From NCBI RefSeq assembly GCF_011075055.1, contig NW_025401103.1, positions 434,001 to 498,000 of the forward strand: DNA of 64,000 nt. The letters run 5' to 3'. Numbering within the stretch: position 1 is the first letter of the stretch; every line of letters starts with the position of its first letter. Positions 23,218-34,325 of the stretch are shown here, piece by piece. The translations under genes were made by a program, and so were the position numbers. Under the pieces are notes generated by a model, which was not told the origin of the DNA, did no database searches, and saw only the letters and a program-made list of their open reading frames with translations. This DNA is from Mangifera indica (taxonomy: Eukaryota > Streptophyta > Magnoliopsida > Sapindales > Anacardiaceae).

Positions 23218-24765
23218 TTTATATCGACCATAAAAGTAATATTTACACCGACCATAAAAGTCAAAAATATTTTTTCACTCAGAAAGACTTGAATATGCAA
23301 CAAAGAAGATGGTTAGAGCTAGTCAAAGATTATGAATGTGATATTAAATATCAGTCGGGTAAAACAAATGTGGTAGTCGATGCCTTGAGTAGAAAGATTG
23401 TCATAGCTCATCTCACCACTCAGATAGAGTTACAGGAAGAGTTTCAAAGGGAATAGATTGAATTGATAGGGAGTCAGGTGGCCAGATTGGAAATTCAACC
23501 TAATCTCCTCAATGAAATAAAAAAGAAGCAAGTAAAAGATTTGTGGTGCCAGAAAATGAGTCAATAGATATGTGAGGGGAAAGCAATTGAGTTTCAAATG
23601 ATTGATGGCATGCTCAAGTTTAGAAACAGGGTATGTATTCCCTTCTGAAATTAAGAAAGAAAATCTTGAGTAAAACATATGATACACTTTACATTACCCA
23701 CCTTAGAGGAGTAAAAATATATCAGGATTTAAAGAAAACTTATTGGTGGATAGGTATGAAGAAAGATATTGATGACTATGTAGCCAAGTGCTTGGTATGT
23801 CAACAGGTTAAGGCCAAGCATCAGAGACCTTCGAGTTTGCTCCACTCACTTAGTATTCCTGAATGTAAGTGGGAAGATATTTCAATGGATTTCATCATTG
23901 GCCTACCTCGAGTAGACAAAGGCTATAATGCACTATGGGTGATTGTAGATAAATTGACTAAATTGGCACATTTTATTCCAATGAAAGATAGTTCTACTTT
24001 AGATCAATTAGCCTAGATTTCATAGCGTACCCAAAACTATTATGTCAGATAGAGACCCTAGATTTGTTTAAGCTTTTTAGGGTAGTTTACAGAGAGCATT
24101 GGGTACTAAGTGGCATTTAACATATCATATCATCCTTAAATAGATGGCCAGATAGAAAGAGTGAATCAAATACTAGAAGATATGTTGAAGGCCTATTGTT
24201 TAGATTACAAAATGACTTGGCATGAAATGATTCCATTGATAGAATTTGCATATAATAATAACTACTAGTCCATCATTAAAATGGCACCATATAAGGTTTG
24301 TATGGAAGAAAGTGTAAATCCCTATTACATTGGGATGACATAGGAGAGCGAGATGATTTAAGTCAAGCTTTTAGGCCTAAGTTAACCCAGAGGATGGTGG
24401 AAGACATAAAAACTATCAAGACTAGATTGAAGCAAACTCAGGACAAACAGAAGAGCTATGTAGATTTGAAAAGGAAAGAAATAGAGTTTCAACCGAGTGA
24501 CAAAATTTTTGTAAAAATAGCCCCTTACAAGCACATGATGAGATTTGGAAGAAAAGGGAAACTTGTTCCAAGATTTATTGGCCCATTTGAAATTTTAGAA
24601 AGAGTGGGCAAGGTGGCTTATAGACTGGCACTTCCACCTAGTATGAATCGAGTTCATAATGTATTTCATATTTCTTTGCTAAGAAAGTATATCAGTGATC
24701 CTTCACATGTATTGAAATCAGATGATGTGGAATTAAAAGAAGATTTAGCTTATGAAGAGCTATGA
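23218..24765 (+). pseudogene. Tekay-2 RNase H end and integrase (broken, chromodomain lost)
   Basis: RNase H resumes with [20 protein letters not shown] and runs through [20 protein letters not shown] and [11 protein letters not shown]. Integrase follows: a zinc-binding end with DDYVAKCLVCQQVKAKHQRP, the core Asp in WEDISMDFIIGLPRVDKGY, the second Asp in SDRDPRFV near 24041, the Glu in [13 protein letters not shown] near 24145, then EFAYNNNY. The last open piece, 24298-24765, holds [20 protein letters not shown] (the GPF/Y module) and [20 protein letters not shown]. Translation stops at EDLAYEEL, exactly where Tekay chromodomains normally begin, and LTR sequence follows at once. Several stops make it inactive. 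Confidence 0.85.
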
Positions 24766-26490
24766 TGTGATTTTTTGCCATAAGGGTATTTTAGAATTAA
24801 GGTGATTTATGCTTAAAAGAATAAAGAAATTCATTAGGACTTATGATGTGATTTTTGGCCATAAGGGTATTTTAGACATTTCATATTCCTAGGGTTAGCT
24901 TAATGGATTTTGTGTGTTGAATATGTGAGAAATGATGAATTGATGAAAGAATTTGCACTAAGGGTAAACATGTAATTTTTTACCATAAGGGTAAAAGTGT
25001 CATTGAATGTGATGTAGGTTAATTTTTGCTTAATTATGTGCATGATATGTGTAAAAACCATTATAATAAATATGTATATTCATATGGAATGCATGAGATA
25101 TATGTAAATGCATGAGAAAATAATCTGATGCTTGATGAGACTTGAAAAGAATAAGGAAAAACAATGAATAGACACATTTCATCTTATGATTATACATGTA
25201 TACATGAGGAATCATAACATATGTATGATTTCAAAAAAATAAAGAAAGAGGAAAACATTTTTTAAGTTATGCATGTTTTTGAAAAATGGAAAACAAGTGT
25301 TTTTGGTTTTATAATGACTCATATGATACAGGAAAGTAGTAAGCATGCTTAAAATCCTTACACGTGAGTTGTACTGCATAGATATCAAAAAAAGATATTA
25401 ATTGTATTGTGTGAATAGTAAAAAAAAAAAGAGAAATATGCATGTAAGAGAGGATTGTACCTTGTCTGGTGACTGCGAGTATTGTCCTATGTAGTCTAGA
25501 CCAGTCAATGAAATATTTGATAAACAAAAAAAAAAAAGAATTAGCAAATATTTTATAAAAGTCATTTGCATTAGAATCATGTATGCAAGCCTATATGGCT
25601 GATAAATAGTTGAGAAAGATATACGATCAAAAAATAGAAAAGTCATGATACTCATACCTGCATAAATCATAACGAGTGAATCATATTTGTATAGTAAGGA
25701 AATGAATAAATGTGTGAAAGAAGAGAATTATGATATATGTTTTGTGTCAATTATTTTGTATGTGAATAACCCAGACACGTTGAGTATAAAAGAGATTAGT
25801 ACTGGTATGAAATGCTTTGAGTACTGAGTATGATTTTCTTACTGAGTATGATTTTCTTACTGAGCTGTGGTCGCCCACTTTGTTTAACTTAATATTTTAC
25901 AAGTAAAGAGTTACAGCAAAGGTTCCCGGGGAGCACTAGCGAGACAAAAGGCTATGAGAGGAGGGCACCACATTTTTATCGATTTATATGTTTTTTTTTT
26001 GTCTATGTGCATATATGTATGTATATGTGACTTTATGTGTATATATATATCTCCTTGACATATACAGGTGCATATGTGTGTATATATATATACACATTTT
26101 GGTTCTTATATGTATATATGTAGTTATTGTATTGATGTGTCTATACCTTTATCTGATGGATAGTATATACTCATGGGAATATATATATCTTTCTTATTAA
26201 TGGATATATGTGATTGCGTATATATATATATATATATATATATGACAAGTCGTTGAAATTGGTTATAAAGTTTCTGTGGGTGGTAATTTTTATGATGGCT
26301 ACTATTAAAGATTTATTTTCTTAATTGCGATTATGTTGATGAAAATCTAGTCAGTTGGTAGGACTAGTTTGTGTGAATTGCTAATTAGAAATGTTACAGG
26401 GCATTAAAAAAAAAATTTCCCTAGGCCGTCTAAAATAGGGGAACTCTTGCCATTTTTCTATAACAAACCTATTGGTTATGAGAGGTTATA
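24766..26490 (+). repeat. 3' LTR of Tekay-2, 5' part missing
   Basis: Matches 5' LTR positions from about 14739 to the end and finishes GAGAGGTTATA before the GTTAA duplication. The first ~600 bases are gone. At the junction the segment TATGATGTGATTTTTTGCC is present twice, about 80 bases apart (24760 and 24840), consistent with a slippage or repair event. The minisatellite has two decayed units (25367-25432). ORFs at 25030-26200 are LTR artefacts. Confidence 0.85.
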
Positions 26491-26831
26491 GTTAATTAGG
26501 TAATGGGCTTGGGAAGTTCAGAAGTTCATTAGGCCATGGGTAGTTTAGGGTTAAGTTGTCATTGTGCTATAAAACTAAAATTTTCATGATGAATGCATCT
26601 TTTAGCTGACTTTTGCATAATTTCATTCACTATTGAAAACTATCAATCCTTTGATCTTATGATTCCAAGGTTCTTACGATTCCAAGGTTCACTATTATGA
26701 TTCCAAGGTTCTTACGATTCCATATCGATTTGGGTCAAGGGTCATTCAGTGATAAAACCGATTCAATCTTGGGGAAGTATCTTCTTTGGCATTGGGTCTT
26801 ACGTCAAATCGTCAAGGTTCAAGTCAATACA

Positions 26832-26995
26832 ACTTGTTATTATAAGTTGGATAGTTTATTGCTTCCCCACTAAGCTTTTCACTAAAACATGCTATAGGTT
26901 GTCATTCTTGCATTAAAACAACCCTTATTCCTATACCAGATGCATCATATTCAATCTTAAAAGTGTTAGTGAAATTAGGTAAGAATAAATAGAGC
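26832..26995 (-). pseudogene. CRM-a RNase H fragment (third piece)
   Basis: The minus-strand reading matches the start of RNase H in CRM-b (near 36960-37090): ACFSEKLSGEAIN-like, GIRVVLMQ and NTFKIEYDASG. It continues the piece ending at 13638 once the solo LTR is removed. Homology ends at about 26995, so CRM-a is truncated here and its RT, protease, gag and 5' LTR are absent. Confidence 0.7.
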
Positions 26996-27270
26996 ATCTG
27001 GTCACTGATGACTATATCCCAACACAATCAGAGATTTTATGATTGGACGGATTTTTAAAGATGGAAACAAGGGATATGATTGAATTTTAATGATAGTAGA
27101 CCTGATTGTGTTTGAGATGCCAAATTGGATATATAAAGAAAAGGATAAAAATAAATAAATATTGATGTAAAGAGTTATTAAGAGATATGCAATTAGAGGA
27201 ATTCTTATCTTTGAAATTAAAATTAAAATTTGAAAAGGGATTTTATGATTGGATGGATTTTAAGGATAAA
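26996..27270. other. junk segment with protease scrap and direct repeats
   Basis: The plus strand at 27090-27131 reads MIVDLIVFEMPNWI, close to the LKVDLIVFDMPDFD strand of Tekay-2 protease, so a scrap of a similar element is present. The 24-base segment GATTTTATGATTGGATGGAT(TTTA) occurs at about 27033 and 27239. Nothing else is recognisable. Confidence 0.5.
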
Positions 27271-29131
27271 TGTAACACCCGGATTCAAGTATGCCAGTAA
27301 ACTCTACTTCTAAAATTACTCCTAGAGTTGATTTTATAACTTGTTGTTTAAATAAATTATAAAAGAATTATTTAAAACCACTAAATAAGCAATAATTTTT
27401 CAAAGGGGGTAAAATGGTCATTTTAGAAGGATTAAAGAGACAAAGTGGGAATGTCAATTGAATGACATACTTGAAATTATATAATGGTGCTAAGGGTTTT
27501 TGGTAATTGGTTAAGGATAAAATAGTCATTTTTGGAGAAGGTTAAGGGTAAATTAGTCTAAAATGCTTATAAAACAACCAAGTTATTTTTTTTTCTTCTT
27601 CCTTGGCTGAGAATTCTCCATAATTTTACTAAAATTTTTCTTCAAACAAAATTCATCGAAAAAACCTAGCTAAACCACCTAATTTCCAAAGCCTCCAGTT
27701 ATAAAAAGTGTAGATCTATCAATTCTAGTAAGTTCTAAGGTAAAAAGTTTAATTTTTAAAAGATGTCAAATTTAGAGTTTTGATGAATGATTATGTTTTT
27801 GGTTGATTAAGGTTGCTAGGAAAAAGAAAAGAAGGATGATAGACTTAAATCTCCTAATTAGCAAAGAAAAAGTAATAAGAATTTTATACTTTACATACTT
27901 GAAGTAATTTGAGTTAGGTTATTCAAATAACCTTTACTTGTATAAGTGTGTAGGGTATAGAATTAAGATGATTTATGCTTAAAAGAATGAAGAAATTCAT
28001 TAGGACTTACGATGTAAATTTTTTTTGCCATAAGAGTATTTTAGACATTTCTTATTCCTATGGTTAGCTTAGTTGATTTTGTATATTGAATATAAGGGAA
28101 ATGATGAATTGATGGAATAATTTGCACTAAGGGTAGGCATATAACTTTTGGCCATAAGGATAAAAGTGTCATTTTATGTGATGTAGGTTAATTTTGCTTA
28201 ATTATGTGCATAATATGTGTAAAAACCATTATAATAAATATGTATATTTATATGGAATGCATGAGAAAATAATCTGATGCTCGATGAGGCTTGAAAAAAA
28301 TAAAGAAAAACATTGAATGGGCATATTTCATCTTATGATTATACATGTATACATGAGGAATCATAGCATATGCATGATTTCAAAAAAATAAAGAAAGAGG
28401 AAAAACATTTTCTAAGTTATGCATGTTTTCGAAAAATGGAAAATAAGTGTTTTTAGTTTTATAATAACTCATATGATGCAGGAAAGTAGAAAACATGCTT
28501 AAAATCCTTACACGCGAGCTGTACTGTGTGGACAACAAAGAAAGATATCGGTTGCACTGTATGGACAACAAAGAAATACATTAGTTATATTATGTGGACA
28601 ACAAAGAAAGATATCAGCTGTATTGTGTGGACAACAAAGAAAAAAAATAGTGAAATATCCATGTAAAAGAGAATTGTACCTTGTATGGTAATTGCGAGTA
28701 TTGTCTTGGTCAATGAAAATATTTGACAAACAGAAAAAAAGAATTAGCAAATATTTTATGAAAGTCATTTGCATTAGAATCATGCATGTAAGCTTATGTG
28801 ACTAATAAAGAGTTGAGAAAGATGTATGATCAAAAAATAGAAAAGTCTTGACACTCTTACAAGCATAAATCATAACGAATGAATCATATTTGTATAGTAA
28901 AGAAATGAATAAATGTGTGAATGAAGAGAATTATGATATGTGGTTAATGCGTGTTCCGTGTAAATTATTTAGTATGTGAATAGCCTAAACACATTGAGTA
29001 TAGAAGAGATTAGTACTGGTATGAAATGTTTTGAGTATTGAGTATGATTTTCTTATTGAGCCGTGGTCGCTCACTCCATTTAATTTAATATTTTACAGGT
29101 AAAGAGTTGCGGCAAAGGTTCCTGGGGAGCA
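27271..29131 (+). repeat. additional Tekay-2 LTR, 3' end missing
   Basis: Starts TGTAACACCC and follows the Tekay-2 5' LTR to about 29131 (GTTCCTGGGGAGCAC), then switches abruptly to the leader of a CRM-b element. The 33-bp minisatellite has four units (28517-28648), the largest of the three copies. No PBS or internal Tekay sequence is attached, so it is a truncated solo LTR or the remnant of a separate copy. Confidence 0.85.
28517..28648. repeat. 33-bp minisatellite in LTR, four copies
   Basis: Units start at 28517, 28550, 28583 and 28616, each with a TGGACAACAAAGAAA core. This is the same array as at 15316-15414 with one extra unit. Confidence 0.9.
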
Positions 29132-29804
29132 CGAGCGATAACAATCTGGTTTGAGTGCAAACACGTGAAAGAGTGTGTGAGGGACAAATTAATTTTAATT
29201 ATTAATGTGCTTTGCAGGTTGTAAACATGAGTAGTGAAGAAGAACAACACAATACAGACATGAAGTTTTGGATGAAGGTTGTTACCGAGCAATTTAAGCT
29301 AATAAATGCAAGGTTGGATGATTTGCAATCACCTAGCAAATCCAAATCTTCTAAGAGACGTGTGATTGACGAAGAGGAGAGGAAGAATCAAATTATGAAG
29401 AATTAGGCTCAAGAAAAGGCAAGTATTTCCAAAAGAGATAGCAATTTGGGCAGCATAAAAATGAAAATTCCAGTATTTCAAGCGAAGAATGATCCCGAGC
29501 TTTATTTGGAGTGGGAAAGAAAGGTTGAGCATGTATTCGATTGCCATAATTATTTCAAGGAGAAGAAAGTAAAGCTGGCAGCCGTGGAATTCAGTGATTA
29601 TGCAAGTATTTGGTGGAACCAATTAGTGATAAATAGGAGGAGGAATTGTAAGAGGCCAATTTGTTCATGGGAAGAGATGAAGTTGGTAATGCACAAGAGA
29701 TTTATACCTAGCCACTACTACAGAGACTTGCATAGGAAGTTGCAAAGGCTAGTTCAATGGTCCATGAGTGTCGAGGACTATTACAAGGAGATGAAAATAG
29801 CTAT
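29132..29804 (+). pseudogene. CRM-b gag, N-terminal part (plus-strand fragment)
   Basis: Begins with the CRM-b leader (GCGATAACAATCTGGTTTGA, also present in reverse at about 39940) and then ATG at 29212 or 29227 (MSSEEEQHNTDMKFWMKVVT). After one stop the capsid region is open from 29446: [60 protein letters not shown] and SMSVEDYYKEMKIAIS. The frame is then cut by a TRG LTR at 29805. It is closely similar to the minus-strand gag at 39200-39868. It is a fragment only: nucleocapsid, protease and pol are absent. Confidence 0.82.
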
Positions 29805-30100
29805 TAGTGCATTTCCATCAAGACAATGCAATAACACACAAACTCAATTCTGAAAATTACTATTCATTTAGCACAGTAGCAATTTGTCTCTCAATTTTTA
29901 CCAATCAAATGACCTCCAAATCTTGTAAATTATATATCATTGGAAAAAGTATTCAAAGAGCTTTCTAACGGTATGTAATGTCAATAACAACTCAATTAAC
30001 AAGGCATTCAAAACTACCTTCAAAGTTTGCTGGCAAAAACTGGAAATTGCAAAAATACACATTGTGAACAGTAATCCGAGGCATATAACACACATTCAAG
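29805..30100 (-). repeat. TRG LTR, 3' part (copy L3)
   Basis: The last ~296 bases of the LTR, ending in the complement of GGAAATGCACTA (a terminal base is altered). On its 5' side it is fused directly to TRG protease coding sequence at about 30100, so ~700 bases of LTR and the end of the coding region are deleted. Confidence 0.85.
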
Positions 30101-31627
30101 CACTTTCCTTGCAACCTGTAGGCTGGTTCCATTACTCAAGCATTGTAGTTTGTATGGTTGAGGATGTGGCATGGTTGATAATCCAAGTTTGTCTACTAAG
30201 GTGGATGAGACCATATTTGCATAACTCCCACTATCAATAATTAAAGAACACATTTTACCTTCAATGGTGCACCTTGATTGAAAAATATGAAGTCTTTGCT
30301 CTTCCTGAGGAAGAGGCTTAGCATGCAAAGCTCTCCTAATGACTAGCAACTCTCTTTCATTAGCTCCTTGTAGAATTTCTTCTTCTTCTTCCTTGTTGGC
30401 TTCATCACTTTCATGGTTGGAAACTTCACTTTCTTCTTCTTTTTGAAGAGACTCCTCAATTGCTTGTATCTCCATACAGGATAAAACTCTCCTATTAGGG
30501 CATTAAGCTTGGAAGTGTCCATAGCCTTGGCATTTAAAAAACGTTTTGTTGGAAAGGTTAGACTTCACCATATTAGGGTTGTCCTTAGTTGGTTCTACCG
30601 CTTTTTCCTTGCCTTCCTCCTTGGAAGAAGAATTAGCAGCATTTGTGTAGGACGGGGAACCTTTATAGAAGGTAGGTCCTTTAGTAAAAGATGTGCTTTT
30701 GTTAATTAATGTCCCTTTGGAGAATAACTTGGAAACCATGGCCTTCATGGCCTTTTTTTACTTCTCCACTTTAATAGCCAACTTACACACATCTTCAAAA
30801 GTGCAATATGGTTGCAACTCCACCATATGAGGAATGTCTTGATTCAATCCTCAAATAAATCTTGCAATGGTTTGCTCCCTTGCTTCCGGCAGCTCACTCC
30901 TTATCAATAGCTTCTCAAATTCTCTTATATAATGCTCAACACTATCACTTCCTTGCTTGAAAGTACGCAATTTGAGATAAAGGTCTTGCTTATGATTGTC
31001 GGGAAGAAATCTCCTTTATATAAGCTTCTTAAGTTTCTCCCAAGATCTAACTTTCTCTTTACCATCCCTCTCTCTTTGTTTTTTATAATTTTCCCACCAC
31101 AAAGAAGCATAGTCTTTAAATTTTAGGGTGGCTATTTTGCACTTTTTCTCATCCAAATAGCCTTTATACTCAAAAACCCTTTCTATAGCATGTAACAAAT
31201 CAACAAAGTCATCTGGATCCATACTACCCTCAAATTTCAAATTTTCAATTTTCAATCCCCTATCATCATCCTTATTTCTTCTAGGTGCCCTCTCTTGTTC
31301 TTCTTCACTTGAATCATCATAAAACATCAATTCCTCCGTAGTATGTTTAGAAGAAGAAGGGGAAGGTTTAATATGTCTTCTTGGGTGATGTAGTTAGGTT
31401 GGGTGAGGTAAAGGAGGGGGTATTTGGCTTTGTGTTGAAGTTTGGGGTTATGATTAGGGTGCCCGACTTTGAGTGATGGTCAAGTCTCTCATCATTTGCA
31501 TTATTTGATTCATTTGGTCCCTAATGGCCTTAAGTTCTCCTTTAACCTTTTCTTTTAATGCCGTGTGGGCGAATTCCCAAGGATAAGGAGGTGAGGAGGA
31601 TAAGGATGAAGTTCTTTTATGGGACAT
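30101..31627 (-). pseudogene. TRG unit a: gag-protease polyprotein (broken, 3' end deleted)
   Basis: ATG at 31627 (MSHKRTSSLSSPPYPWEF-like) lies 170 bases inside the PBS. The capsid region is open at 31016-31330 (GSMDPDDFVDLLHAIERVFE, KFKDYASLWWENYKKQRERD) and continues with SVEHYIREFEKLLIRSELP after a stop. The nucleocapsid reads TFFKCQGYGHFQA, a CCHC knuckle whose first Cys is Phe here. An acidic Glu-rich linker precedes the protease, IEGKMCSLIIDSGSYANMVS with an intact Asp-Ser-Gly near 30236-30244, then VDKLGLSTMPHPQPYKLQ. No RT, RNase H or integrase follows, here or in the other copies. About four stops. Inferred role: Gag shell and protease of a non-autonomous element. Confidence 0.82.
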
Positions 31628-31797
31628 TTTTGGTAATGGCTAGTGGGTAAAGGCTAATAGTTATAAGTGTTTAAGGGTTAGAGGGAGTATTGACAAGTAT
31701 TTAGGTTAAGGAAGGTTTGAGTTTTAGGCAAATTAAGGTTCTGTGAACAATAAATCTGGGAGGTAGAAATCAGTCGACAAATCACACAAACACCCTA

Positions 31798-31810
31798 GGC
31801 TCTGATACCA
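31798..31810 (-). other. primer-binding site of TRG
   Basis: TGGTATCAGAGCC on the minus strand, a perfect match to the plant initiator-Met tRNA complement, two bases (TT) after the LTR end. It identifies the LTR at 31813-32965 as the 5' LTR of unit a. The arrangement is identical in CRM-b (40850-40862). Confidence 0.92.
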
Positions 31811-31812
31811 AA

Positions 31813-32965
31813 TGGTGCATTTCCATCAAGACAATGCAACAACACATAAACTCAATTCTGGAAATTACTATTCATTTAGCACAGCAACAATTTGCCTCTC
31901 AATTTTAACCAATCAATGACCTCTAAATCTTACAAATTATATATCATTGGAAAAAGTATTCAAAGAGCTTTCTAAGGGTATATAATTTCAATCACAACTC
32001 AATCAACAAGACGTTCAAAACTAGTTTCAAAGTTTGTTGGCAAAAACTAGAAATTGCAAAAACACACACTGTGAACAGTAATCCGAGGCATACAACACGT
32101 ATTCAAGTCTTCACACTTTGGATTTCAAGGGAAACATAAAATGTAACCAAGGCATAAAGGAAAGTTCTACCAACCTCGGGGTCTTCCACCACCAATCTTC
32201 TACCAAGAATGATTGGATAAAGGAAATGAGATAAAAGCCAACAGAGTTTTTCTTCAAATTTTCATTCAAAATGCTAACCAACCCTTTTACAAAGTATGAC
32301 CACCTTTTATATAGGGAAGAAGTGGTGGCAAAATGGATTTTCCAATACAAAATCTATTAATTTTTTTATACAAAAATCCTTGAATTAAGCTAAGCCATCC
32401 ATTCTAAACCAAACCCATACATAGTAATTAACTAAAGACAAAAGTGATTTGTTTTTTCCTTAACTTTAGGAATTATGTGGCAAAATGGATTTTCCAATAC
32501 AAAATCTATTAATTTTTTTATACAAAAATCCCTGAATTAAGCTAAGCCATCCATTCTAAACCAAACCCATACATAGTAATTAACTAAAGACAAAAGTAAT
32601 TTGTTTTTTCCTTAACTTTAGGAATTATGTTTCCTAATTAAAAACAACTAAATCCTAACTTAGTTCCAGTGTAACTAAAACCTAATTTTGGGCCTTTTGG
32701 GCTTCTTAAAATGATGCTTGGACATTTGGGCCATTGATAAACTCCAAAACTTGCATTTTGGACCAATCAGAGCAATTATATAAATGGGTTTTAAGTCCAC
32801 TTAAGGAGGTTATACCCAAAGGTAGATTTGGATCAAAATTGAGGAGGTATTGCATCTTTGGGCATGTATGTTACTGGAAATTCTTTCATCTTAACTTCTT
32901 GGGTGGCATGGTGACTTTAGAAAGATATGGAGTTCAAAAATAGAGAAAGACCCATGTATGCATCA
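31813..32965 (-). repeat. TRG LTR, complete, shared by two units (copy L4)
   Basis: TGATGCATACATGGGTC...GGAAATGCACCA on the minus strand, 1153 bases, longer than the ~1000 of other copies because of a 152-base internal tandem duplication (32326-32629). Downstream is the PBS of unit a. Upstream is the 3' coding end of unit b plus a purine tract, so the one LTR serves as 3' LTR of unit b and 5' LTR of unit a. Confidence 0.9.
32326..32629. repeat. 152-bp tandem duplication inside TRG LTR
   Basis: Copies 32326-32477 and 32478-32629 start TGGCAAAATGGATTTTCC and are almost identical. Absent from the other TRG LTRs, so it arose in this copy and is recent. Confidence 0.93.
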
Positions 32966-33579
32966 TCTTTCTCGAGTTGAGAAGGATTTGCCCTCAAATC
33001 CTCAAGATGGCTACGCTCCACTTGCTGATCATTCATAAACAAGCTCTCTTTCTTGACTTCTTTTCCCTTAATAGCTTTATGAACTTGTTGTGGACTAAGA
33101 GGAGTTAAAGTGATAGTTTTGCCATTGAATTTAAAGGAGTAAGTGTTCTTCTTGCCATCATGCTTCACTTCCCTATCAAATTGCCAAGGTCTTCCCTATA
33201 ACAAGTGACAAACATTTATAGGAATCACATCACACAAAATCTCATCATTATAATACTTGCCAATAGAGAAGGAAATAAGCACTTTCCTTACAACTTGTAG
33301 GCTGGTTCCATTACTCAACCATTGTAGTTTGTATGGTTGAGGATGTGGCATGGTTGATAATCCAAGTTTGTCTACTAAGGTAGATGAGACCACATTTGCA
33401 TAACTCCCACTATCAATAATGAAAGAACACACTTTACCTATATGGTGCACCTTGATTGAAAAATGTGGAGTCTTTGCTCTTCATTAGGAAGAGGCTTGGC
33501 ATGCAAAACTCTCCTAATAACTAGTAACTCTCCTTCATCAGCTCCTTGTAGAATTTCTTCTTCTTCCTTTTGGCTTCAT
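32966..33579 (-). pseudogene. TRG unit b: protease end only
   Basis: Minus-strand protease: VCSFIIDSGSYANVVSSTLV (Asp-Ser-Gly intact), VIPINVCHLL, then after a stop KKNTYSFKFNGKTITLTPLS, PQQVHKAIKGKEVKKESLF and HLEDLRANPSQLEKDDAYMG, which runs through the purine tract into the LTR. The gag half and 5' LTR are missing: at about 33580 the sequence switches within a few shared bases to the LTR of unit c. Confidence 0.8.
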
Positions 33580-34325
33580 CATTGTGAACAGTAATCCGAG
33601 GCATATAACACGTATTCAAGTGTTCACACTTTGGATTTCAAGGAAAACATAAAATGTAACCAAAGCATAAAGGAAAGTTCCACTAATCTTGGGGTCTTCC
33701 ACCACCAATCTTCCACCAAGAATGATTGGATAAAGGAAATGAGATAAAATCCAACAAAACTTTTCTTAAAATTTTCATTCAAAATGCTAACCAACCCTTT
33801 TACAAAGTATGACCACTTTTTATATAGGGAAGAAGTGGTGGCAAAATGGACTTTCCAATATAAAATCTATTAATTTTTTTATACAAAAATCCCTTGAATT
33901 AATCTAAGCCATGCATTCCAAACCAAACCCATACATAATAATTAACTAAAGAGAAAAGTGATTTGTTTTTTCCTTAACTTCAGGAATTATGTTTCCTAAC
34001 TAAAAGAACTAATTCTAACTTAGTTCTAATGTAACTAAAACCCAATTTTGGGTCTTTTTGGCTTCTCAAAATGATGCTTGGATGTTTGGGCCATTGATGG
34101 ACTTCAAAAGTTGCATTTTGGACCAATTGGAGCAATTATATAAGTGGGTCTTAAGTCCACTTAAAGAAGCTATAGCCAAAGGTGGATTTGGACCGAAATT
34201 AAAGAGGCATTACATCTTTGGGCTTGTATGTTGCTGGAAATTCATTCATCTTAAGTTCTTGGGTGGTATGGTGACTTGAGGAAGATATGAATCTCAAAAA
34301 TGGAGAAAGACCCATGTATACATCA
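33580..34325 (-). repeat. TRG LTR, 3' end missing (copy L5)
   Basis: On the minus strand it starts TGATGTATACATGGG (34325) and is cut at about 33580, near the CTGTGAACAGTAATCC block, losing the last ~290 bases. It follows the coding end of unit c directly. Confidence 0.85.

Larger units (their letters stand above)
14118..26490 (+). mobile_element. Tekay-2: Tekay/Del-type Ty3/gypsy retrotransposon with internal foreign block
   Basis: A plus-strand element with 2.3-kb 5' LTR, PBS, gag, protease, RT, RNase H, integrase and 3' LTR, flanked by GTTAA (14113-14117 and 26491-26495). It lies inside the solo CRM-c LTR; the unoccupied version of the target is visible at 45681-45710 on the other strand. 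Its RNase H is interrupted by ~3.8 kb of unrelated DNA (19419-23217) with loss of about 95 codons. The chromodomain, PPT and first ~600 bases of the 3' LTR are also missing. Lineage is inferred from TGTAACACCC LTR ends, LTR length and RT/RNase H wording. Confidence 0.88.
13639..26826 (+). mobile_element. solo CRM-c LTR split by Tekay-2
   Basis: The two outer parts (13639-14117 and 26491-26826) are homologous to the CRM-c 3' LTR at 45348-46191, in opposite orientation. The LTR starts TGATAGAGGCATCG, ends AGGTTCAAGTCA, and is flanked by ATACA at 13634-13638 and 26827-26831. Without the insertion and one duplicated GTTAA it is 810 bases. Taking it out with one ATACA rejoins the CRM-a RNase H. 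No internal region is present, so it is a solo LTR. The right part holds a short internal duplication of GATTCCAAGGTTCTTACGAT (about 26660-26720). Confidence 0.88.

Noticed and set aside
25988..26200. 70-codon plus-strand ORF rich in Tyr, Ile and Val
   Set aside because: Translated TATATA/GTATAT microsatellite inside the Tekay-2 3' LTR.
31798..31810. tRNA-like sequence (TGGTATCAGAGCC)
   Set aside because: Only the 3'-end complement of an initiator tRNA is present, as expected for a retroelement primer site; there is no tRNA gene.
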